From positions 1-64,000 of the forward strand of contig NZ_WXUB01000007.1 in assembly GCF_011799805.1 (NCBI RefSeq): a stretch of DNA of 64,000 nt, read 5' to 3'. Shown piece by piece: positions 58,304 to 64,000 of this stretch. Positions within the stretch are counted from its first letter, which is position 1; each line of letters starts with the position of its first letter. The position numbers and the translations under genes were made by a program. Below the pieces are notes generated by a model. The model had not been told where the DNA came from and did no database searches. It saw nothing but the letters and a program-made list of their open reading frames with translations. The DNA comes from Maribellus sediminis. Lineage in GTDB: Bacteria > Bacteroidota > Bacteroidia > Bacteroidales > Prolixibacteraceae.

Positions 58304-58401
58304 GCTTTAAATTGTTAGTTGTTTCCAAATTAAACCACTCAATAAATCAGGACTTGTTTCATCGCTTTTTATATAAAATTGATTCTATTCAGATCATAGC
58401 A

Positions 58402-60099
58402 TTACTTCGTTTTTTTGTTGATCTCTTTTATGGCTTGCCGCGCATAAAACCTGACATCCCAGTCATCATCGTCGGTGACTTTTTCAAGATAAGGAACCGC
58501 ATCGGTTGGTAATGAATCAAGCAGCATGTACACCACTTCGCGGCGAACATTCGGATCTTCATCTTCCAAATGCTGATACAGGTAGGGCTTGGCTCTTTCA
58601 AAGTCAATTCTCATCATTGACTTCAAGGCTGATGCCCGATAATACCAGAAATCATCGTCAAGACTTTCCCCGAGATAAGGCATGATCTCTTCGCAACCAA
58701 TACTCGATAGCGTTTCAAGCAAAACATTTGCCTTGACCTTTTCACTCCCATTAATTAGCATACTGAGTAATTCATCCTCTGCCTGCACTGCTTTTAAACT
58801 CCCTAAACTTCTGACAGCCGCTTCCACTATACCGGAAACAGAATCATTCAGGGCATTTATTAGAATTGGGATTGCTTCCGGAATGGTGTAGGCACCGGCA
58901 GCCTGAATTGCATATCCCCTGACATCAGGATCAGAAGACTCCATTAGTTCATAAAATGCGGGGTACGTTTCGGATCCCATCGACAAAAGCTCTGCAAATG
59001 GCTGCAACGTTCGGTTCCTGCGCGACTGCTCCCTGGTAATTTCAGAAATCAGCAAATCCGCTCGTTCTCTGTCATATGGTTTAGCTGATAATGCATTTGG
59101 ATCTCCAGCCGGCTGCAGATCGACCCAGAAAAGGGAAAACGCCATCAAAAGAACAGCATAAACTGTAAGCGTCAACCCGATTTCCTTTCGGTTTTCAGGA
59201 CGATTTTTACGAATAAGCAAATACATTGGAAATTGGATGACTCTCTTCAGAAAAACTGGTGCCGGAAATAAAAACGGCGTTCTTTTACGGTATTCATCAT
59301 AGTCATCGCCTGCAGTTTCACTCATCTTTAATTCTTCCAGGAAACAGATTCCGATAATCACCAGTGTTGACAAAAGCCACGGAAGTGTTCCGTACCACCC
59401 CCAGCTTTTTTTCATATCGTTAACCGTTGGACCAAAAAGCATTAAGCCATAACTCCAGATTATCCATCCCAAATACTGCGGGTGCCGTGAATATTTATAA
59501 ATCCAGTGTTTGGCAACCTTGTTGTTGGCAAAACGGACTTTGATCCAGGCGTAAACTCCCAATACGAAAATGAGCGTGCCGGAAATCATAAACAAATAGA
59601 TTAGAAATTGATGTGCATTCCAGTTGAAGAGCCCGGCAATCCACAATAATATCCAATAAGGAATCAGCACCACTTTCCCCAGATCGATCATCGAAAGCGA
59701 AATTTCCTGTAGCGGGAAGAAAATCACATTCAGCAATCCTAGGCCGGCCAGGTAGAACATGCTGTAAGCAAATGTGGCAAAAACAGGAAGGAAGAGAGCA
59801 ATTCCTCCAACCCAAATAAAACTGTTCTTTTTGGTGACAAAACCCAAAATAATCATCAGGAAGATTAATCCGAGGCAGATGTATCCGATCCAGCGAATTT
59901 TAACAACTTCGAAAAACAACTCAATTTTCGCATTATTGTAGCCAGGATCAGATTGAGGAGTGCCGACGTTGGATTGAAGAAATTTATCAAGCATTTGCGG
60001 GATTTCGATAAAAGCAAACATCAATCCTATTGAAAATACCAGCGCCAGTAAAAATAACCCGAAGTTTTGTAAAATCTTCTTTGGTTCTTTTGGTTTCAT
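58402..60099 (-). CDS. Membrane methyltransferase (ICMT/PEMT-like) fused to HEAT repeats
   Basis: A 565-residue protein with about seven transmembrane segments in residues 10-320. The cofactor-binding motif YKYSRHPQYLGWIIW (201-215) and the later GDDYDEYRKRTPFLFP (264-279) are hallmarks of the isoprenylcysteine carboxyl methyltransferase/PEMT superfamily. Residues about 375-565 form HEAT repeats (DPDVRGYAIQAAGAY, EDPNVRREVVYMLLDSLP, DDWDVRFYARQAI), which usually bind proteins. I know of no characterised fusion of this kind. It is 64 bases after the anti-sigma-like gene. Confidence 0.85.
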   Translation of the reverse strand: MKPKEPKKILQNFGLFLLALVFSIGLMFAFIEIPQMLDKFLQSNVGTPQSDPGYNNAKIELFFEVVKIRWIGYICLGLIFLMIILGFVTKKNSFIWVGGIALFLPVFATFAYSMFYLAGLGLLNVIFFPLQEISLSMIDLGKVVLIPYWILLWIAGLFNWNAHQFLIYLFMISGTLIFVLGVYAWIKVRFANNKVAKHWIYKYSRHPQYLGWIIWSYGLMLFGPTVNDMKKSWGWYGTLPWLLSTLVIIGICFLEELKMSETAGDDYDEYRKRTPFLFPAPVFLKRVIQFPMYLLIRKNRPENRKEIGLTLTVYAVLLMAFSLFWVDLQPAGDPNALSAKPYDRERADLLISEITREQSRRNRTLQPFAELLSMGSETYPAFYELMESSDPDVRGYAIQAAGAYTIPEAIPILINALNDSVSGIVEAAVRSLGSLKAVQAEDELLSMLINGSEKVKANVLLETLSSIGCEEIMPYLGESLDDDFWYYRASALKSMMRIDFERAKPYLYQHLEDEDPNVRREVVYMLLDSLPTDAVPYLEKVTDDDDWDVRFYARQAIKEINKKTK

Positions 60100-60162
60100 G
60101 GCTTTGATTTTATGATTTTTATATCTGAAAACTCAAATCCATTTCCGGCCGATTTCCGGTTG

Positions 60163-60894
60163 TTACATACCGAATTTCTTCAGCAAGATGGCAAAAAGTG
60201 TAAATCCAAATGCGAGTATCAGCATCAATAACAATTTGTTTATACGGTCCTGCTTTCGTTGTTGTTCGATAAGTTCACTTACTACAAGCATGTTGTTGTC
60301 ATTCAGGTCCGACAGACATGCTTCCAGGTGTTTAACGTGGTAGCGTATCTGCGCACGGAAGGTGAAAAAGTTAAACCCGAGCCCAATCAGAATAAAGGTC
60401 AGAAATACTACAATGTCGATCCAGTCGAGTGTGCGAACCTTACCGTAAACGGCGAAAAAATATGCCAGTGATCCTGAGACAAATACAAATAGGTATGTAA
60501 TTGACATTGAAATCAAAGTACTGGTGAAGCGAGTTTTCAGGTACGTTAACATTGATACCAACTTATCCCGGGTTGTTTGTCCCAGATCGGCAATTTCGGA
60601 AAAACGCTTTAGCATTTTCAACTGAAAATACATCAATCCGGCCAGCAACACCACACCGCCTGCGCACGCTGACACTACCTTGCTTGTTCCGGCATAAAGA
60701 ATGCTATCGACTACAAGTGCTATAATTACAAGGCTTTTCATTACGAGGTCCATGTAAATCATTTTCCTGACATACTGGCCCGTGCTGTGCGATCTCCCCG
60801 ATAAAAATCGTTCAATATTTGAACTGTCGTATCCCGAAGATCCGATCAGATTCTCAGTTTTACTCCACATGGCTTTTAATTTTTCGTCGTTCAT
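60163..60894 (-). CDS. Membrane protein, probable anti-sigma partner
   Basis: A 243-residue protein: cytoplasmic N-terminus of about 45 residues (MNDEKLKAMWSKTENLIGSSGYDSSNIERFL), four transmembrane helices (about 50-65, 75-92, 125-148, 155-175) and a C-terminal helix with a last hydrophobic segment. It overlaps the sigma gene by 4 bases (ATGA). No zinc-binding anti-sigma motif is seen. The role is inferred from position. Confidence 0.75.
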   Translation of the reverse strand: MNDEKLKAMWSKTENLIGSSGYDSSNIERFLSGRSHSTGQYVRKMIYMDLVMKSLVIIALVVDSILYAGTSKVVSACAGGVVLLAGLMYFQLKMLKRFSEIADLGQTTRDKLVSMLTYLKTRFTSTLISMSITYLFVFVSGSLAYFFAVYGKVRTLDWIDIVVFLTFILIGLGFNFFTFRAQIRYHVKHLEACLSDLNDNNMLVVSELIEQQRKQDRINKLLLMLILAFGFTLFAILLKKFGM

Positions 60895-61394
60895 GATAAT
60901 TCCTTTTCTGAATCGTTAACCAGCTCTTCGAGCTTTCGTTTTATGCGCACCAGCTTTACGCTTACATTGTCCTTCGATGTTCCCATGATCGATGCGATCT
61001 CGTCGTAACTTTTGCCTTCGAGCCACAACAGGATGATGGCTTTGTCAATACTGTTGAGTTTCGAAATGGCAGAGTACAACAGTTTCACCTGCTCTGCTTC
61101 TTCAGGATTCTCGTCTGTTGCAAGGTCATACGCCCCGAGGCTTTCGAATCCCGGTCTGTTTCTGTTTTTCCGAACAGTGCTAATTGCCGTATTCAGCGCC
61201 ACCCGGTACATCCAGGTTGTGAGTTTTGCTTCGGCCCTGAAATTCGGGTAAGCTTTCCATAGCTGGAGGCAGATCTCCTGAAAAAGGTCTTCACGGTCGG
61301 CCGGTCCGTTGGTATAAACCAATGTCACTTTATGAATGATCGCCTGGTGTTTTTCGATCAACTGACTAAATTCCTTTTTCGATGGTCGTTGCAC
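60891..61394 (-). CDS. ECF-type RNA polymerase sigma factor
   Basis: A 167-residue sigma factor: region 2 as LVYTNGPADREDLFQEICLQLWKAYPNF and TTWMYRVALNTAISTVRKN, region 4 as LNSIDKAIILLWLEGKSYDEIASIMGTSKDNVSVKLVRIKRKL. First gene of a minus-strand run (sigma, membrane partner, methyltransferase-HEAT, transglutaminase-like, 59-residue protein). It probably controls its own operon, as is common for such sigma factors. Confidence 0.94.
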   Translation of the reverse strand: MQRPSKKEFSQLIEKHQAIIHKVTLVYTNGPADREDLFQEICLQLWKAYPNFRAEAKLTTWMYRVALNTAISTVRKNRNRPGFESLGAYDLATDENPEEAEQVKLLYSAISKLNSIDKAIILLWLEGKSYDEIASIMGTSKDNVSVKLVRIKRKLEELVNDSEKELS

Positions 61395-61533
61395 GTTCTG
61401 TTTTTTGTTTCACTTAGTTGGTCGTACGAAGTCGGAAAAAACTACAAAAAATCCCAATTTTCTTTCTTCAAGCTGAATTTACAACATATTCAATAAAAGG
61501 CTTCCAATTTCGGTGTGATACCAAAATGATTGT

Positions 61534-61541
61534 TATATTTG
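61534..61541 (+). promoter_or_regulatory. Probable -7 box for the bifunctional-nuclease-family gene
   Basis: TATATTTG matches TAnnTTTG exactly, 30 bases before the ATG at 61571. The -33 region is weak. Confidence 0.4.
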
Positions 61542-61570
61542 TTTTCACTGAAAATCAGGCCAGGCTGAAT

Positions 61571-62164
61571 ATGCAGAAAATTCGACTGAACATTTTGGGA
61601 CTCTCAGTAAGTCAGACACAATCAGGGGCTTACGCATTGGTATTAGCAGAGGAAGAAGGAGATCGCAGAATTCCCATCATCATTGGGCCGGTTGAAGCGC
61701 AAGCCATTGCCATTCAACTCGAAGGTCTGAAACCACCCCGTCCGCTTACCCACGATTTAATAAAAAACATGGCACTTGCATTTGAAATTGCCTTGCTGGA
61801 AGTGACTATTTACAAGCTCGAGGAAGGTATTTTCTATTCGGAATTGTTGTGCGAAATGGGTGGAAAGGAAATTCGCATCGATTCCAGGACTTCGGATGCT
61901 GTTGCGCTGGCACTGCGTTTTCGTTGTCCGATTTATACTTCAGAAGAAATTCTGAAAAAAGCCGGCATCGTTCTGGAACATGAAGATGAAAATTCGCCGG
62001 TTCGCAGTATGCTCGACGACGACTATGACGAGCCCGAAGTTTCTTCTTATGCACAGTACTCACTTGATGAGTTACAGGAACTGCTCGACGATGCCATACA
62101 GAACGAAGACTACGAAAAGGCGTCGATTATTCGCGATGAACTGAACAAAAGAGAGAAAAAATAA
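61571..62164 (+). CDS. Bifunctional nuclease-family (DUF151) protein with UVR motif
   Basis: A 198-residue protein from ATG 61571 (MQKIRLNILGLSVSQTQSGA). Residues 1-135 form the DUF151/BFN domain (LVLAEEEGDRRIPIIIGPVEAQAIAI, IDSRTSDAVALALRFRCPI). A C-terminal UVR-type motif (LDELQELLDDAIQNEDYEKASIIRDELNKRE) is a coiled-coil interaction element seen in UvrB/UvrC. A longer frame from 61418 includes the promoter and is unlikely to be coding. Role in nucleic acid metabolism is unproven. Confidence 0.92.
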   Translation: MQKIRLNILGLSVSQTQSGAYALVLAEEEGDRRIPIIIGPVEAQAIAIQLEGLKPPRPLTHDLIKNMALAFEIALLEVTIYKLEEGIFYSELLCEMGGKEIRIDSRTSDAVALALRFRCPIYTSEEILKKAGIVLEHEDENSPVRSMLDDDYDEPEVSSYAQYSLDELQELLDDAIQNEDYEKASIIRDELNKREKK

Positions 62165-62213
62165 TATTTACCGCCCAAACGAAAGGGCATTCAACAAATG
62201 ACATAATCATAAA

Positions 62214-63668
62214 ATGAAGCAAATCCTGATATTGCTGGTAATACTTACCGGCTTTTTATTTGTTCCGGAAGTACAGGCTCAAAACAACGATTCCACAACA
62301 ACCGAACAGGTGCAGATACAGGAAAAAAGCACGGATACTTCAGTAATATTATTATCGCAAAAGCGGGAGAAACCATTTTCGCTGACCACCATTTTCAGGG
62401 GATTACTGGGAATGACAGTGCTCATTTTTATTGGTTGGCTATTTAGTAGCAATCGCCGGAATATCCCCTGGCGAACTGTAATCATTGGATTAACGATCCA
62501 AATAATACTGGCAATTAGCGTTTTATACATCCCTTTTGTACGAATCGCGTTTGAGTTTTTTGGCAGGATCTTCGTTAAAATTCTCGATTTTACCAAGGAA
62601 GGCAGCACCTTTTTGCTGGGCGACCTTATGGATGCAAACACCTATGGTTATATCTTTCTGTTCCAGGTACTGCCTACCATTATATTCTTTTCGGCGCTTA
62701 CCAGCTTGCTCTTTTACTGGGGGATCATTCAAAAAGTAGTTTACGGACTGGCATGGGTATTTACCAAAGCCCTGAAAATTTCGGGTGCCGAAGCCTTGTC
62801 CGTAGCCGGAAATATTTTCCTTGGGCAAACCGAATCTCCATTGATGATCAAGGCTTATCTCAATAAAATGAGCAAATCGGAAATTCTTTTGGTAATGACC
62901 GGAGGAATGGCCACGCTGGCGGGAGGTGTTTTAGCTGCTTACATTGCCCTGCTTGGCGGAGACGATCCGCGGATGCGCCTCGAATTTGCCAAACACCTGC
63001 TCACAGCATCTGTAATGGCAGCACCGGCAGCTATCATTTTCTCGAAAATGCTGGTACCTCCTACCGAAGAAATAAACAAACAGATAGAAGTTAGCCGCGA
63101 CAAAATCGGAAGTAATATGCTCGACGCCATTACCAACGGAACCAGCGAAGGTGTAAAACTGGCTGTTAACGTTGCTGCCATGTTGCTTGCGTTTATTGCT
63201 TTTATCGCCATGTTCAATTTTATTGTAGGTAAAATCGGGCAATGGACCACACTGAACGAAATTATAGCTGAAGGAACAAACGGAAGGTACGACGGACTTT
63301 CGCTGCAGTTTATTCTGGGCTACACTTTTGCACCGCTCATGTGGCTGATCGGCATCAGTCCCGACGACATCATCACTGTGGGGCGTTTATTGGGTGAAAA
63401 ACTTATTCTTACCGAATTTATCGGGTACATCAGCCTGGCCGACCTGAAAGCCGCCGGCGCTTTTTCCGATACCAAATCGGTGATTATGGCTACTTATATC
63501 TTATGTGGATTTGCTAATTTTTCGTCTATCGGAATTCAAATCGGAGGTATTGGAGCACTTGCACCTTCACGTCGCGTTCTGTTGTCGCAATACGGAATGC
63601 GCGCGCTGCTGGCCGGAACACTGGCATCACTGATGAGTGCAACAATTATTGGAATGATACTGGGCTAA
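62214..63668 (+). CDS. Concentrative nucleoside transporter (CNT/NupC family)
   Basis: A 484-residue inner-membrane transporter. A signal-peptide-like first segment (MKQILILLVILTGFLFVPEVQA) and a short periplasmic region precede the CNT core, with NIFLGQTESPLMIKAYL (nucleoside-binding motif), MTGGMATLAGGVLAAYIALLG and CGFANFSSIGIQIGGIGALAPSRR. It imports nucleosides with Na+ or H+, feeding purine nucleoside phosphorylase and related salvage. It is 49 bases after the DUF151 gene. Confidence 0.95.
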   Translation: MKQILILLVILTGFLFVPEVQAQNNDSTTTEQVQIQEKSTDTSVILLSQKREKPFSLTTIFRGLLGMTVLIFIGWLFSSNRRNIPWRTVIIGLTIQIILAISVLYIPFVRIAFEFFGRIFVKILDFTKEGSTFLLGDLMDANTYGYIFLFQVLPTIIFFSALTSLLFYWGIIQKVVYGLAWVFTKALKISGAEALSVAGNIFLGQTESPLMIKAYLNKMSKSEILLVMTGGMATLAGGVLAAYIALLGGDDPRMRLEFAKHLLTASVMAAPAAIIFSKMLVPPTEEINKQIEVSRDKIGSNMLDAITNGTSEGVKLAVNVAAMLLAFIAFIAMFNFIVGKIGQWTTLNEIIAEGTNGRYDGLSLQFILGYTFAPLMWLIGISPDDIITVGRLLGEKLILTEFIGYISLADLKAAGAFSDTKSVIMATYILCGFANFSSIGIQIGGIGALAPSRRVLLSQYGMRALLAGTLASLMSATIIGMILG

Positions 63669-63838
63669 TGCCTAAAGAATAATAATTATATATTGTACTA
63701 TGGAAGGAGACTATTGAGTCTCCTTCTCTCTTTCTGTATTTCAAACATCGAATTGTTCAACCGTGCCAATATGCAATATTCAACTGATTGCAATTAAGGG
63801 TGATATTTAGTAACTTATATTCTCAAAAACCAAATATC

Positions 63839-64000
63839 ATGAAACAGCTAATAGTATTATTTATCTTCGTTTTTCTCTCAGAATTTGCGCTTGCTGATTT
63901 ATATCAAAAAAGTATTGATGAAAATGTTTTTGGTAAATACAAAATAACTGCACTTGAATCTCCTAGAGGTGACATCAAAACAACTCTCAAAATCTGGAAA
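63839..64000 (+). CDS. 5' end of a secreted protein gene cut by the right edge
   Basis: An open frame from ATG at 63839 to the last base (54 codons). It starts MKQLIVLFIFVFLSEFALAD, a clear signal peptide with a cleavage site after ALA, and continues as LYQKSIDENVFGKYKITALE. Too little is visible to name a family. Confidence 0.7.
   Translation, partial: MKQLIVLFIFVFLSEFALADLYQKSIDENVFGKYKITALESPRGDIKTTLKIWK

Overview
The window is a 64 kb piece of a Bacteroidota chromosome, most likely an anaerobic or facultative marine-type Bacteroidales/Marinilabiliales relative (order and family are inference). The evidence is Bacteroidota-style promoters (TTTG-N19-TAnnTTTG) at several sites, a GLPGLI-family protein, CarboxypepD-regulated outer-membrane barrel, ORF6N protein, DUF4838 protein, LytS/LytTR pair, an LpxH-type lipid A enzyme and many lipoproteins with short lipoboxes. 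No rRNA, tRNA, CRISPR array or complete insertion sequence was seen.

Region 1 (about 0.35-17 kb) is a nitrogen-fixation island on the minus strand. In transcription order it reads: a GAF-AAA+-Fis activator (NifA-like), a GNAT acetyltransferase, a 365 bp regulatory gap with a candidate sigma-54 promoter and paired palindromes, then nifH, nifI1, nifI2, nifD, nifK, nifE, nifN, nifB, a NifX-like cofactor protein, a thioredoxin-fold [2Fe-2S] ferredoxin, nifV, a HEPN-like small protein, and modA-modB-modC. This is a compact Mo-nitrogenase set of the anaerobe type: NifI proteins sit between nifH and nifD, NifD carries a large insertion, NifK has a short N-terminus. NifB, NifEN and NifV build FeMo-cofactor, ModABC supplies molybdate, and NifI1/NifI2 are expected to switch activity off after translation when nitrogen is plentiful.

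Region 2 (17-37.9 kb) is mostly core metabolism: a DUF2490 barrel, polyprenol-phosphate mannosyltransferase, an ORF6N protein, an ECF sigma factor with a membrane partner, dihydroorotase, an rmuC-histidine kinase-LytTR operon, uracil-DNA glycosylase, a TlpA-like/LpxH/KAS III run, ribF, an EEP hydrolase, prmC and ribD in divergent orientation, cardiolipin synthase and a PLP-dependent threonine/serine dehydratase.

Region 3 (37.9-42.6 kb) is visibly richer in A+T than its flanks and holds a three-gene cassette (small secreted peptide, GLPGLI protein, outer-membrane barrel) preceded by a leader with three consecutive hairpins. It is the best candidate here for recently acquired, poorly described biology.

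Region 4 (42.6-64 kb) returns to core genes: PrsW, SMP-30, purine nucleoside phosphorylase overlapping lpxK, sppA, folK, a DUF4838 glycosidase-like lipoprotein, CHAD protein, serS, an esterase, rplU-rpmA (with L27 fused to a helix-hairpin-helix tail), a 59-residue conserved small protein, an ECF-sigma-led operon ending in a transglutaminase-like protein and including a membrane methyltransferase fused to HEAT repeats, a bifunctional-nuclease-family protein and a nucleoside transporter.

Intergenic DNA is unusually patterned: short degenerate tandem repeats that end exactly at stop codons, a dispersed element with constant flanks and a variable hairpin, and an inverted pair of GTCATTGCGA-type repeats around the serS terminator.
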